A stretch of 55,293 bases of DNA from Clostridiales bacterium (GCA_004558025.1 SFEG01000013.1:1-55293), one strand, 5' to 3'; numbered from the stretch's first letter, positions 18,770 to 27,088 are shown. A program made the numbers and translations. Notes: generated from the letters alone by a model not told the origin.

Positions 18770-19213
18770 GTGCTGCAAGATAACTTTTTGGAAGTGTACG
18801 ATAAGTTCAAGCTGGAGTTTTTCAGGAGGATATTCGAGCTCGTGCGTGAGCGCGAGGGCTCGCTGACGGCCATGGAGGCGTTTTCGATCGAGATCATCCA
18901 TGCGCTCAACGAGCCGACAATCGGCCGCTTTGCCGAGTTTTTGAACATTTCGCAGTCGAACGCAACGTATAAGGTCAACAGCCTCATCAAAAAAGGCTAT
19001 CTTAAAAAGCAGAACTCCGACACCGACCGCAGGGAGTATCACCTCGTTTTGTCGGAGAAATATTATAATTACACGGACATCATGCGCAGCTATGTCAAAA
19101 CCGTCCTCGGCCGAATAGAGGACAGCTTCTCGCACGAGGAAACGGAGCTGTTTTCAAACATGCTCATGCGCATCTCCGCGGAAATGATGCCCGAGGCCGG
19201 AAACTTTGAATAA
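18770..19213 (+). CDS. MarR-family transcriptional regulator
   Basis: 147 residues. The winged helix-turn-helix is seen in PTIGRFAEFLNISQSNATYKVNSLIKKGYLKK followed by DTDRREYHLVLSEK, the MarR wing (DxRxxxLxLT-like). I choose the GTG at 18770, which has GGGGAGG five bases upstream; the ATG at 18749 in the same frame has no ribosome site. It is monocistronic, with its own promoter and terminator, so it probably acts in trans. Its ligand and targets cannot be deduced. Confidence 0.85.
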   Translation: MLQDNFLEVYDKFKLEFFRRIFELVREREGSLTAMEAFSIEIIHALNEPTIGRFAEFLNISQSNATYKVNSLIKKGYLKKQNSDTDRREYHLVLSEKYYNYTDIMRSYVKTVLGRIEDSFSHEETELFSNMLMRISAEMMPEAGNFE

Positions 19214-19219
19214 GATAAG

Positions 19220-19254
19220 CGCACCAGTGCAAAAAGAGCACGGGTGCGTTTTTT
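19220..19254 (+). terminator. Terminator of the MarR gene
   Basis: CGCACC plus GTGC pair with GCAC plus GGGTGCG around an AAAAAGA loop, followed by TTTTTT. Confidence 0.85.
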
Positions 19255-19264
19255 CTGCGCCTCA

Positions 19265-19294
19265 TTGACAATGACGGCGGTATCGTGATACAAT
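19265..19294 (+). promoter_or_regulatory. Promoter of the tetR-yhhN-lipid kinase operon
   Basis: TTGACA, 18 bases, TACAAT. It is followed 8 bases later by a perfect 22-bp palindrome. Confidence 0.7.
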
Positions 19295-19302
19295 GCGCAC
19301 AG

Positions 19303-19324
19303 ATAGGTAACGCGCGTTACCTAT
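19303..19324 (+). promoter_or_regulatory. Perfect 22-bp palindromic operator, likely TetR autoregulation site
   Basis: ATAGGTAACGC followed directly by its exact reverse complement. It sits between the -10 box and the ribosome binding site of a TetR-family gene, the position expected of an autorepression operator. Confidence 0.8.
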
Positions 19325-19338
19325 GAGGAGGTGAGCAT

Positions 19339-19917
19339 ATGGCGCCGGAAACGCAGTTTTCCGCGGGAAGGATAATAGACGCGGCGATAAGCATAACGCG
19401 CGCGCAGGGCATCGCCTTTGTTACGGCGCGCAGCCTTGCAAAGGAGCTCAAATGCTCCGTTAAGCCCATATTCACGGCCTTTGACAATATGGACGAGGTC
19501 ATCTCCGCGACGGCGGAGAGAGCCAAGGGCATTTTCGTCGACTTCATGCAGCAGCCGTATGAAAAGCTCTCGTTCATGCGCATCGGCCTTCGCTGGATAG
19601 ACTTCGCGCGCAGCGAGCCGAATCTTTACAAGCTGCTGTTCGTGCCGGCGGTGCGCGGCGCGAGGCTTACCACGCCGCTGAACGTTTTCATGAATTTCGA
19701 AGGGCTGACGGAAAAGGTCATACCCATAATCGTTGACGAATTCGGCCTTGACCGAGAGCATGCATACAGGCTGTATAACCAGATGATAATCCACGCGCAC
19801 GGCATGGCCTGTATACTCGTCAGCGGGCAGACGGATTTTAACGAGCAGAGCATAAGGGAAATTTTCTCCGAGACTGTCGAAAGTCTTGTGGAGCATTATA
19901 AAAATCGGGAGGAATAG
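19339..19917 (+). CDS. TetR-family regulator, first gene of a lipid-related operon
   Basis: 192 residues. The N-terminal HTH has AGRIIDAAISITRAQGIAFVTARSLAKELKCSVKPIFTAFDN, in pieces matching TetR helices 1-3. The C-terminal half looks like the TetR_C/WHG-type ligand domain (FMRIGLRWIDFARSEPNLYKLLF). The ATG at 19339 follows GGAGGTG. Only three bases separate its stop from the TTG start of yhhN. Promoter, palindrome and gene order suggest it represses its own operon; the inducing ligand is unknown, possibly a lipid. Confidence 0.87.
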   Translation: MAPETQFSAGRIIDAAISITRAQGIAFVTARSLAKELKCSVKPIFTAFDNMDEVISATAERAKGIFVDFMQQPYEKLSFMRIGLRWIDFARSEPNLYKLLFVPAVRGARLTTPLNVFMNFEGLTEKVIPIIVDEFGLDREHAYRLYNQMIIHAHGMACILVSGQTDFNEQSIREIFSETVESLVEHYKNREE

Positions 19918-19920
19918 GGT

Positions 19921-20583
19921 TTGAGGTTTGTTTTTCTTGTCCTTTTTGCGGTGTCGAGCATAGCGCATCTGTACTACAGCTGGAGGGATGAAAAGCGCGG
20001 CAGAGCGATCACGAAGCCGTTTCTGCTGCTGTTTCTCGCGCTGTACTATGTGTTCTCTACCGAGAACGTGTCGTATCTTCTGCTGCTTGCACTGCTGACG
20101 AGCTGGCTCGGCGATGTGCTTCTGATCCCCAAGGGGCATGTGTGGTTCTCCGCCGGCGGCGTGAGCTTCATGGCGAGCCATTTTCTTTTCATAGCCGTGT
20201 ATGTCCAGCGCATAAGCTTTGCGGATGTACCCTGGCTGCCGGTCATCGTCCTGGCGCTCATATACTGCGGCGTTGCGGCGAAGATCATATCAATGGTGTG
20301 GAAAACTACGCCGAAGCTCATGCGCGGGGTCATGTACATATACCTTTTGGCAAACAGCGCGATGAACGTTTTCGCCTTCATGCAGCTGCTCACGGTCGGC
20401 ACGGCCGGCGCCGTTGTCGCTTATATCGGCGCACTGCTGTTCTTTGCTTCCGATTGCAGCCTGTTTCTCGTGCGTTATTACGGCGGACGTGAGATCGTGT
20501 ATAAAAAGCACTTCACCGTCATGCTGACTTATATCCTCGGCGAGCTGCTCATAACTCAGGGAATACTCATGCTTACAATATAA
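19921..20583 (+). CDS. YhhN/TMEM86-family membrane protein (predicted lysoplasmalogenase)
   Basis: 220-residue polytopic membrane protein with about seven to eight hydrophobic segments. Family marks include the KPFLLLFL segment, SWLGDVLL with an Asp in a helix, and FMASHFLFI. Characterised family members (TMEM86A/B) cleave the vinyl-ether bond of lysoplasmalogens, and many clostridia contain plasmalogens, which fits; activity here is inferred. The TTG at 19921 follows GGGAGGA within the end of tetR. It is co-transcribed with a diacylglycerol kinase-like gene 17 bases downstream. Confidence 0.85.
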   Translation: MRFVFLVLFAVSSIAHLYYSWRDEKRGRAITKPFLLLFLALYYVFSTENVSYLLLLALLTSWLGDVLLIPKGHVWFSAGGVSFMASHFLFIAVYVQRISFADVPWLPVIVLALIYCGVAAKIISMVWKTTPKLMRGVMYIYLLANSAMNVFAFMQLLTVGTAGAVVAYIGALLFFASDCSLFLVRYYGGREIVYKKHFTVMLTYILGELLITQGILMLTI

Positions 20584-20600
20584 AAACGGAGGGTCAAGAG

Positions 20601-21500
20601 ATGAAATATGTATTCATAATCAATCCCCACGCCGGCGAGGCCGACAATGAAGAGAAGATCCGCCGCGAGGCGGAGGGCATCGAGGGCTGCGAGTTCTATG
20701 TCACCAAATCCGTCGGCGACGCGACGGAATTTGTGCGAAATTGGTGCAAGGATCACGCGGGCGAGGTCGTCAGATTCATCGCCTGCGGCGGCGACGGCAC
20801 GATAAACGAGGTCTTTAACGGCGCTGTAGGGCAGAAAAACGCAAGCGTCACCTGCTATCCCTGCGGCAGCGGCAACGACTTTGTCAAGGCCTTTGGCGGA
20901 GCCGAGGCGTTTTTGGACATCGCAAAGCTCACAAGCGCGCCGACGCGCAAGCTCGACCTTCTCAAGGTCGGCGACAGATACAGCAACAATGTAGTCAACT
21001 TCGGCTTTGATACGACCGTTGCCATCACCATCAACAAGGAGCGCGACAAGACCGGTCACGGCGGCAAAAACGCCTACACCAAGGGTGTGGTCACGGCTCT
21101 TATCAAAAGCATGAACAACCGCTGCACCGTCATTGCCGACGGCGAGACGCTAAACCCCGACGGAAAGCTTCTTTTGTGCACGCTGGCAAACGGCCAATAT
21201 GTCGGCGGCTCGTTCAAGTGCGCGCCGAGATCGAAGCCGGATGACGGGCTGATAGATGTGTGCATGATAAAGCCGATATCGCGCCTGCGCTTTGTCAAGG
21301 TGCTCACGCCCTACACGAACGGCGAGCATCTCGACGATGAGAGCATGAAGGATATCGTCACCTATCGTCAGGCAAAAAAGATCGAGGTCATCGGCGGCGA
21401 GGGCTTTGCCTTCTCGCTCGACGGCGAGATAATCTACTCCGAGCACTTCACCGTCGAGATCGCACCCGCGGCGCTCGATTTTGCCGTGCCCGAAATATAA
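20601..21500 (+). CDS. Diacylglycerol kinase-like lipid kinase (YegS/BmrU/DgkB family)
   Basis: 299-residue soluble lipid kinase. The DAGK catalytic domain begins with FIINPHAGEA and contains the glycine-rich ATP motif CGGDGTINEVFNG and PCGSGNDF. The C-terminal sandwich domain includes LDGEIIYSEHFTVEI. Members phosphorylate diacylglycerol or related lipids. CGGAGGG precedes the ATG. As third gene of the tetR-yhhN operon it likely joins in membrane lipid turnover. A hairpin without a T-tract (21510-21533) follows. Confidence 0.9.
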   Translation: MKYVFIINPHAGEADNEEKIRREAEGIEGCEFYVTKSVGDATEFVRNWCKDHAGEVVRFIACGGDGTINEVFNGAVGQKNASVTCYPCGSGNDFVKAFGGAEAFLDIAKLTSAPTRKLDLLKVGDRYSNNVVNFGFDTTVAITINKERDKTGHGGKNAYTKGVVTALIKSMNNRCTVIADGETLNPDGKLLLCTLANGQYVGGSFKCAPRSKPDDGLIDVCMIKPISRLRFVKVLTPYTNGEHLDDESMKDIVTYRQAKKIEVIGGEGFAFSLDGEIIYSEHFTVEIAPAALDFAVPEI

Positions 21501-21509
21501 ACAGTAAAG

Positions 21510-21533
21510 CGGGAGCTGCATTTTGCAGCTTCC
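21510..21533 (+). terminator. Weak terminator-like hairpin after the lipid kinase
   Basis: GGGAGCTGCA / TGCAGCTTCC stem with a short T loop. It lacks a T-tract, so termination strength is doubtful. Confidence 0.4.
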
Positions 21534-21580
21534 GTTGTGCATCTTGATGCAAAATTGGGCCGCGAAACGACGGCTTGTTG

Positions 21581-21609
21581 TTGACAATATCATGCACAGG
21601 GTATACAAT
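21581..21609 (+). promoter_or_regulatory. Promoter of the aconitase X genes
   Basis: TTGACA, 17 bases, TACAAT, 45 bases upstream of the ATG at 21655. Confidence 0.75.
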
Positions 21610-21654
21610 ATATATGTTAATTCCATAACAAGAAAGATGGAGGAAGTGATTCAT

Positions 21655-22938
21655 ATGAAGCTTACACCCGAACAGCAGGCCATGCTAAACGGTGAAAAGG
21701 GGGAGACCATGGCAAAGGTCGTGAAGACCCTTGTCATGTACGGCGATACGTTTGGCGCAGAGCGCATGGTGCCGATAACGTCCAAATACGGGCACACCGT
21801 TATCAGCTTCGGCCTGAAGGTCATGAAGCCGGTGTATGATCTGTATCAGGAGATCATCGATGCCGGCCTTACGTCCGACCAGAAGTTCACCGCCGATCCA
21901 AAGCCGCTGGATAAGCATGTTCCGAGCAGCCTGATAGAGGATCTCGTGTTCAAAAAATTCATGTACACCTATCAGGACAGCTACGAGCAGCAGCTGCGCG
22001 AGCTCGGCATAACGAACGACGATGACTACACCTGCACCTGCTATCTCGATCAGGTCGGCAACAAGCCGAATAAGGGCGAGGTGCTCTCCTGGGCGGAGTC
22101 GTCGGCCGTCGTTTACGCAAACTCCGTGCTCGGCGCGAGATGCAACCGCAACTCCGGCATGATAGAGCTCATGGGCTCGATAGCGGGCTTCGTTCCCGAG
22201 TTCGGCCTTCTGCTTGACGAAAACCGCAAGGCGACATGGATCATAGAGGTGAAATGCTCGAAGAAGCCCGAGGCGCAGCTTCTCGGCTCCGCTATCGGCA
22301 TGAAGGTCATGGAGGAGGTGCCCTATGTAAAGGGCCTGGATAAATGGCTGGGCACAAAGCTCGACGAAGAAGCCTGCACCTATCTCAAGGATTTCGGCGC
22401 GGCTACAGCCTCAAACGGCGCTGTCGGCCTGTATCACATCGAAAATCTCACGCCCGAAGCCGTCGAGCAGGGCGAGAGCATAATAGCCGAGGGCGCGCAG
22501 GTATACGTTATCGACGATGCAGAGCTCGAGCGCGTCAAGGCAAATTACCCCGTCATCTGGAAAGATCCAGACGCGGAGCCGCAGCTGTGCTTTGTCGGCT
22601 GCCCGCATATGACGCTCAGACAGCTTATCGACTGGACGACCGCCGTCGGCGAGGAGCTCGGCAAAAACGGCCTTAAAAAAGTCACCGTGCCCACGGTGTT
22701 CACCGCCTCCACGCCCGTTATCAAGGAATTTGAGAAAACGCCGTATTACAAGCAGCTCAAGCGTCAGGGCATCATACTGAGCTATATCTGCCCGCTGATG
22801 TACATGAATAACCCCTTGTGCAAGAAAAAAGCTGTCATAACCTCGTCGAATAAGCTGCGCACCTACACCAGCGCACGCTACTACACCGAGGAAGAGATAC
22901 TGCACACCATCACCACGAAGAGGGAGGGCAAAAAATGA
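21655..22938 (+). CDS. Aconitase X catalytic (large) subunit
   Basis: 427-residue AcnX/DUF521 protein. AcnX enzymes are iron-sulfur hydro-lyases; characterised bacterial members dehydrate cis-3-hydroxy-L-proline and archaeal ones act on mevalonate 5-phosphate. Visible features are LTPEQQAMLNGEKG at the N-terminus, CTCYLDQVGNKPNKGEVLSWAESSAVVYANS, GARCNRNSG, FVGCPHMTLRQL, and a C-terminal YICPLMYM with ITSSNKLRTYTSARYY. Candidate cluster cysteines lie in GARC, VGCPH and ICP. I start at the ATG at 21655 after GGAGG; upstream in-frame sequence is promoter DNA. It overlaps the small-subunit gene by 4 bases. The substrate is not deducible; no proline-catabolism gene is adjacent. Confidence 0.9.
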   Translation: MKLTPEQQAMLNGEKGETMAKVVKTLVMYGDTFGAERMVPITSKYGHTVISFGLKVMKPVYDLYQEIIDAGLTSDQKFTADPKPLDKHVPSSLIEDLVFKKFMYTYQDSYEQQLRELGITNDDDYTCTCYLDQVGNKPNKGEVLSWAESSAVVYANSVLGARCNRNSGMIELMGSIAGFVPEFGLLLDENRKATWIIEVKCSKKPEAQLLGSAIGMKVMEEVPYVKGLDKWLGTKLDEEACTYLKDFGAATASNGAVGLYHIENLTPEAVEQGESIIAEGAQVYVIDDAELERVKANYPVIWKDPDAEPQLCFVGCPHMTLRQLIDWTTAVGEELGKNGLKKVTVPTVFTASTPVIKEFEKTPYYKQLKRQGIILSYICPLMYMNNPLCKKKAVITSSNKLRTYTSARYYTEEEILHTITTKREGKK

Positions 22939-23375
22939 AGACTTTCAAAGGAAGAGTAGTCGTTCCCGGCACATGCACGGCCGAGGCGCTCGTGTCCCAC
23001 GGCGGCTTCAATACGCTCGCCTCGTATCAGATGGGCATGATGTTCGGCGATAAGCAGATGAAGTGCGGCGATCAGAATAACGCCGAGATATACAAAAAGC
23101 CCATGATCGGCAAGGCCATGTGCCTGCCCATGACCATAGGCTCGACGACCGGCGGCATGGTTCTGTTTACGGTCTGTGCCCTCGGCAAGCAGGCCGCGTG
23201 CATGCTGTTTTCAAAGCCGATTGACCCGCTGGCAGCCTCGGGTGCAATACTCGGCGATGTGTGGACGGATGCAAAGATGCCCGTTGTCGACAGCTTGGGT
23301 GATGAGTTCCTCGAATACGTCAAAACCGGCGCAAAGATCACCGTAAAGGATGACGGCGTCGTTGAGGTCGAGTAA
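22935..23375 (+). CDS. Aconitase X swivel (small) subunit
   Basis: 146-residue DUF126 protein, the swivelling domain that completes the AcnX active site. Motifs include GTCTAEALVSHGGFNTLASYQ and MCLPMTIGSTTGG, the SxxG loop expected for substrate phosphate or carboxylate binding. The ATG overlaps the large subunit stop (ATGA), so the subunits are made in step. The gene split into two chains is the type II arrangement. It ends before a bidirectional terminator shared with tdk. Confidence 0.9.
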   Translation: MKTFKGRVVVPGTCTAEALVSHGGFNTLASYQMGMMFGDKQMKCGDQNNAEIYKKPMIGKAMCLPMTIGSTTGGMVLFTVCALGKQAACMLFSKPIDPLAASGAILGDVWTDAKMPVVDSLGDEFLEYVKTGAKITVKDDGVVEVE

Positions 23376-23390
23376 AATTCAGAACATGCA

Positions 23391-23422
23391 AAAAGCTCAG
23401 GACTTTTGCCTGAGCTTTTTTT
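23391..23422. terminator. Bidirectional terminator between aconitase X and tdk
   Basis: AAAAGCTCAGG / CCTGAGCTTTT with a 7-base loop. T-tracts lie on both strands between convergent genes. Confidence 0.85.
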
Positions 23423-23432
23423 GCGTTCATGT

Positions 23433-24011
23433 TTACTTTTCCTGCTCTTTGATTTTTCTGACCCAGCATTTGTGGCACATGGCAACATAGCTGTCGTTTC
23501 CGCCGAGAAAGACCTGATCGCCGTGGGTGATGATGCGCCCGTTTTCGTCGATGCGGGCGTTTACCGTGGCCTTGCGGCCGCAGGCGCAGACGGTTTTTAT
23601 TTCAGTGATGGAGTCGGCAAGCTCCATGAGCCTGCGCGCGCCGGGGAAGAAGTGCGTCAAAAAGTCCGTGCGCAGGCCGAAGCACAGGACGGGCAGGTTC
23701 TCCTCATCGACGAGCTCGCGCAGCTGGTCGATCTGCTCGGGCGTGAAAAACTGCGCCTCGTCGGCGATGATGACATCGTGCCGGCCGGCCTTCGCGTAGG
23801 CTTCGATTATGTCCTGTTCGGGGGTTATGACCTCGGCCGAGCGCCGGAGGCCGATGCGGCTCTGCACGATATCCGCGCCGTCGCGCGTGTCGATACTCGG
23901 CTTTATCAGCCAGACGCTCATGCCGAGCTCCTCGTAGTTAAACTGCGTTATAAGCGCCTGAGCCGATTTTGACGAGCCCATCGCGCCGTATTTGAAATAT
24001 AGCTTTGCCAT
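23433..24011 (-). CDS. tdk: Thymidine kinase
   Basis: 192-residue type II thymidine kinase that phosphorylates thymidine for dTMP salvage. The P-loop GAMGSSKS is at 9-16; the catalytic Glu is in IIADEAQFF (E85). The zinc ribbon is CACGRKATVNARID and, near the end, MCHKCW, and the lasso region has FLGGNDSYVAMC. Length is normal. It is the second gene of udk-tdk (9 bases apart), opposite the nucleoside-uptake genes. Confidence 0.96.
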   Translation of the reverse strand: MAKLYFKYGAMGSSKSAQALITQFNYEELGMSVWLIKPSIDTRDGADIVQSRIGLRRSAEVITPEQDIIEAYAKAGRHDVIIADEAQFFTPEQIDQLRELVDEENLPVLCFGLRTDFLTHFFPGARRLMELADSITEIKTVCACGRKATVNARIDENGRIITHGDQVFLGGNDSYVAMCHKCWVRKIKEQEK

Positions 24012-24020
24012 GTTATATCC

Positions 24021-24647
24021 TCAATTCTTCGCAAGATGCGCGCGTACGCGCTCAAGCACCATGTCCAGCGCGACCTGGTTGTGTCCACCCTCGGGGATGA
24101 TGATATCAGCCTTGCGCTTACTCGGCTCAACAAACTGCTCATGCATGGGCTTAACGGTAGTCAGATACTGGTTCACGACGCTCTCGAGGCTTCTGCCGCG
24201 GTCGCGCACGTCGCGCACGATCCTGCGCAGGATGCGCACATCAGCGTCCGTGTCGACATAGATCTTTATATCCATCAGGTCGCACAGCTCCTGACTCTGG
24301 AATATCAGCAGTCCCTCGACGATGATGACGCGTGAGGGCTTTACCGTCACTGTCTTTTCCGCGCGGTCGTGGATCGTGTAGTCGTAGGTCGGGCAATGGA
24401 TCGTCTCGCCGCGGCGCAGCTTTTTGAGATCCTCGATGAGAAGCTCTGTGTCGAACGCGTCGGGGTGGTCGTAGTTGAGCTTTGTGCGCTCCTCAAAGCT
24501 CATGCCGTGGTGCGCCTTGTAGTAGTTGTCGTGGTAGATGACGCTGACGTTGCCGCCGAAATGCTGCATGATCTTTCGCGTGATCGTCGTTTTGCCGCTG
24601 CCCGTGCCGCCGGCAATGCCGATGACGATGATGTTGCCGTCTTTCAT
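24021..24647 (-). CDS. udk: Uridine kinase
   Basis: 208 residues; phosphorylates uridine and cytidine to UMP and CMP. The P-loop GIAGGTGSGKTT (10-21) is followed by the DNYYKAHHGMSFEERTKLNYDHPDAFD block, TYDYTIHDRAEKTV and VIIVEGLLIF, all typical of Udk. GGGAGATAGG precedes the ATG at 24647. The promoter at 24690-24718 drives udk-tdk, a pyrimidine nucleoside salvage operon. Confidence 0.96.
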   Translation of the reverse strand: MKDGNIIVIGIAGGTGSGKTTITRKIMQHFGGNVSVIYHDNYYKAHHGMSFEERTKLNYDHPDAFDTELLIEDLKKLRRGETIHCPTYDYTIHDRAEKTVTVKPSRVIIVEGLLIFQSQELCDLMDIKIYVDTDADVRILRRIVRDVRDRGRSLESVVNQYLTTVKPMHEQFVEPSKRKADIIIPEGGHNQVALDMVLERVRAHLAKN

Positions 24648-24689
24648 ATCCTATCTCCCGTGTATTATTTGTTTTTCTTATTTTCTTAC

Positions 24690-24718
24690 ATAATACCACA
24701 CTGTGTCGGCCTGTACAA
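24690..24718 (-). promoter_or_regulatory. Promoter of udk-tdk
   Basis: On the minus strand TTGTAC, 17 bases, TATTAT. Confidence 0.6.
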
Positions 24719-24786
24719 TATTTTTAGTGGCGAATTGAGACTGTGCTTAGACGGATGTTACAGATGCCCGGTTTTGTCGGCAGTTT

Positions 24787-24850
24787 AGACACCGGGCTAC
24801 CGCAATAAATGCATCCGTATCAATGTCCATTCGCCTCTGAAAATTCGCTA
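24787..24850 (+). repeat. Dispersed CCGGG-core repeat upstream of deoD
   Basis: GACACCGGGCTACCGCAATA followed by AATGCATCCGTA, then ATTCGCCTCTGAAAA. It matches the 766-829 copy over most of its length. It ends just before the deoD promoter. Confidence 0.65.
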
Positions 24851-24858
24851 CTGAAAAC

Positions 24859-24887
24859 TTGACTAAGGATTGGGATGCAGATATAAT
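24859..24887 (+). promoter_or_regulatory. Promoter of deoD
   Basis: TTGACT, 17 bases, TATAAT, 39 bases before the ATG. Confidence 0.8.
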
Positions 24888-24926
24888 TTGGTCAAAACAC
24901 TTAAAATCACCTAAGGAGGAAACACC

Positions 24927-25655
24927 ATGCCTATTCCCACTCCGCATATAGCGGCAAAGAAAGAGGACATCGCAAAGACAGTCCTCATGCCCGGCGATCC
25001 GCTGAGAGCAAAATTCATCGCAGAGACTTTCCTTGAAAATCCCGTGCTCGTCAATAACGTCCGCGGTGTTCAGGGACACACCGGCACCTGGAAGGGCGTT
25101 CCCGTGACCGTTATGGCGAGCGGCATGGGCATCCCCGCCATCGGCATCTACAGCTGGGAGCTGTATAATTTCTACGACGTTGACAACATCATACGCATCG
25201 GCTCGGCCGGCGCTCTGCGCGACGATCTCAAGCTCATGGACATCGTCGCGGCTCAGGGAGCTTGCACGGACTCGAATTTCGTTCACCAGTTTGAGCTCAA
25301 CGGTACTTTCGCTCCCATCTCCGACTACACGCTTCTGAGCACCGCCGTCGAGACGGCAAAGGAGCACGGCGTCGACATGAAGGTCGGAAACATCCTCTCC
25401 GGCGATAACTTCTACTCGCCCGCAGGCTGCGACAGCAACGATAAGTGGCGCGATATGGGCGTCATGGCCGTCGAGATGGAGGCAGCGGGCCTTTACATGA
25501 ACGCCGCCAAGGCCGGAAAGCGCGCTCTGTGCATCTGCACGATCTCCGATCATATCTACCGCAGCGAGGCACTGTCGCCCGAGGAAAGACAGTTGTCCTT
25601 CACTCAGATGATGGAGATAGCGCTCGACACTGCCGCAAAGATGGATAAAGTATAA
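24927..25655 (+). CDS. deoD: Purine-nucleoside phosphorylase, DeoD type
   Basis: 242 residues. Hexameric phosphorylase converting purine (deoxy)nucleosides and phosphate to base and (deoxy)ribose 1-phosphate. Motifs are TPHI at the N-terminus, MPGDPLRAKF (phosphate binding), GSAGAL, VMAVEMEAAGLY (ribose contact) and TISDH (catalytic Asp). AAGGAGG precedes the ATG. It sits between the udk-tdk operon and a nucleoside ABC transporter and supplies the purine arm of salvage. Confidence 0.96.
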   Translation: MPIPTPHIAAKKEDIAKTVLMPGDPLRAKFIAETFLENPVLVNNVRGVQGHTGTWKGVPVTVMASGMGIPAIGIYSWELYNFYDVDNIIRIGSAGALRDDLKLMDIVAAQGACTDSNFVHQFELNGTFAPISDYTLLSTAVETAKEHGVDMKVGNILSGDNFYSPAGCDSNDKWRDMGVMAVEMEAAGLYMNAAKAGKRALCICTISDHIYRSEALSPEERQLSFTQMMEIALDTAAKMDKV

Positions 25656-25712
25656 ATTTTGCGCGATTTGGCGTAAAAAGCGGTCGCTTTTGGACAAATT
25701 GCTAAATTATAC

Positions 25713-25742
25713 TTGCCTTTAACACAGTAACAGTGGTATACT
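25713..25742 (+). promoter_or_regulatory. Promoter of the BMP lipoprotein gene with an overlapping inverted repeat
   Basis: TTGCCT, 18 bases, TATACT. CACAGTA (25723-25729) and TACTGTG (25739-25745) form a 7-N9-7 inverted repeat covering the spacer and -10, a likely repressor site. Confidence 0.6.
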
Positions 25743-25812
25743 GTGCATAGTACGCGATAAGTGTACATATCACTTTCGTTCGCAAAAACTAAATTTATAC
25801 GGAGGAAAAAAC

Positions 25813-27015
25813 ATGAAAAGAATTCTCGCACTGGTTCTCGCTCTGTGCATGGTCTTTGCTCTTTGCGCCTGCGGTAACGGCGACAAGGATGCCAAGGAAA
25901 CCGACACCCCGAATGAGACCACCTACAAAGTCGCGATGATCACCGACTCCGGTGATATCACCGACAAGTCTTTTAACCAGACTACCTATGAAGCCTGCAA
26001 GGCATTCTGCGCAGACAACGATGTCGATTTCCAGTATTACAAGCCCACGGCAGATACAACCGAGGCTCGCGTTGAGATGATCGACCAGGCAGTCGCAGAC
26101 GGCTACAATGTCATTGTAATGCCCGGCTATCTGTTTGCGGGCGCAATCGTTGAAGCTGCTCCTCAGAACAAGGATGTCAAGTTCATCGCTCTTGACGTTT
26201 CGCTCGGCGATCTCCTCGAGGCCGGTGTTACCGCAAAGGGTGAGACGTATGACTACGAGCCCGATAACTGGAAGCTGGAAGACTATGTTGACATGAGCAA
26301 CGTATACTGTGCAGTTTATCAGGAAGAGCTGTGCGGCTATATGGCAGGCTACGCTGCTGTTAATCTCGGCTACACCAAGCTCGGCTTCCTCGGCGGCATG
26401 GCAGTTCCCGCAGTTATCCGTTACGGTTACGGCTTTGTTCAGGGCGCAAACGCAGCGGCTGTAGAGCTCGATACCAAGATCGAGATCAACTATGTTTACG
26501 GCGGCCAGTTCCAGGGTGATGCCGACATAACTGCAAAGATGGATACATGGTATGCAAACGGCACCGAGGTCGTCTTCGCATGCGGCGGCGGCATCTACAC
26601 CTCTGCTGCTGAGGCAGCTGCAAAGGTCAATGCAAAGGTCATCGGCGTTGATGTTGATCAGGCCGGTATCATTGATGGCGACTACGGCGACGGCATAACC
26701 GTTACCTCCGCAATGAAGGGCCTGTACCCTGCAACCTACGATACTCTTACTGATGTTATCGTAAACGGCAAGTGGGCTGACTACGTTGGCAAGATCGAGA
26801 CCCTCGGCCTCGTCTCCGGCGATGATCCCACTCTCAACTACGTTCAGATCCCCATGGACAGCACTCAGTGGGATGACAACTTCACCAAGGACGATTACAA
26901 GGCACTTGTTAAGGCAATGTTCGACGGCACTGTTAAGGTCTCCAACGATACCACCGCAATGCCTGCTGTTGACGAGAACCACACCACCGTCAGCGATCAG
27001 GGTAAGATCAAGTAA
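25813..27015 (+). CDS. BMP/PnrA-family nucleoside-binding lipoprotein
   Basis: 400-residue extracellular solute-binding protein of the basic membrane protein (PnrA/TmpC-like) family, which in characterised cases binds purine nucleosides. The signal peptide ends in a lipobox with Cys20 (ALCAC). MITDSGDITDKSFNQTTYEA is the family's nucleoside-binding N-terminal motif; GFLGGMAVPAVIRYGYGFVQG and VIGVDVDQ follow. It lies upstream of the matching ATPase and two permeases, separated by a terminator and second promoter, an arrangement that lets the binding protein be made in excess. Confidence 0.93.
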   Translation: MKRILALVLALCMVFALCACGNGDKDAKETDTPNETTYKVAMITDSGDITDKSFNQTTYEACKAFCADNDVDFQYYKPTADTTEARVEMIDQAVADGYNVIVMPGYLFAGAIVEAAPQNKDVKFIALDVSLGDLLEAGVTAKGETYDYEPDNWKLEDYVDMSNVYCAVYQEELCGYMAGYAAVNLGYTKLGFLGGMAVPAVIRYGYGFVQGANAAAVELDTKIEINYVYGGQFQGDADITAKMDTWYANGTEVVFACGGGIYTSAAEAAAKVNAKVIGVDVDQAGIIDGDYGDGITVTSAMKGLYPATYDTLTDVIVNGKWADYVGKIETLGLVSGDDPTLNYVQIPMDSTQWDDNFTKDDYKALVKAMFDGTVKVSNDTTAMPAVDENHTTVSDQGKIK

Positions 27016-27031
27016 TCTTAAATACAGCTTT

Positions 27032-27065
27032 AGACAGACGGGCTTTGCCCGTCTGTCCTTTTTTT
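27032..27065 (+). terminator. Terminator between the BMP lipoprotein and transporter genes
   Basis: AGACAGACGGGC / GCCCGTCTGTC with a TTT loop and a long T-tract. It is strong, so most transcripts should stop here. Confidence 0.88.
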
Positions 27066-27088
27066 GTTCATAATTCCGACAATTTTAT

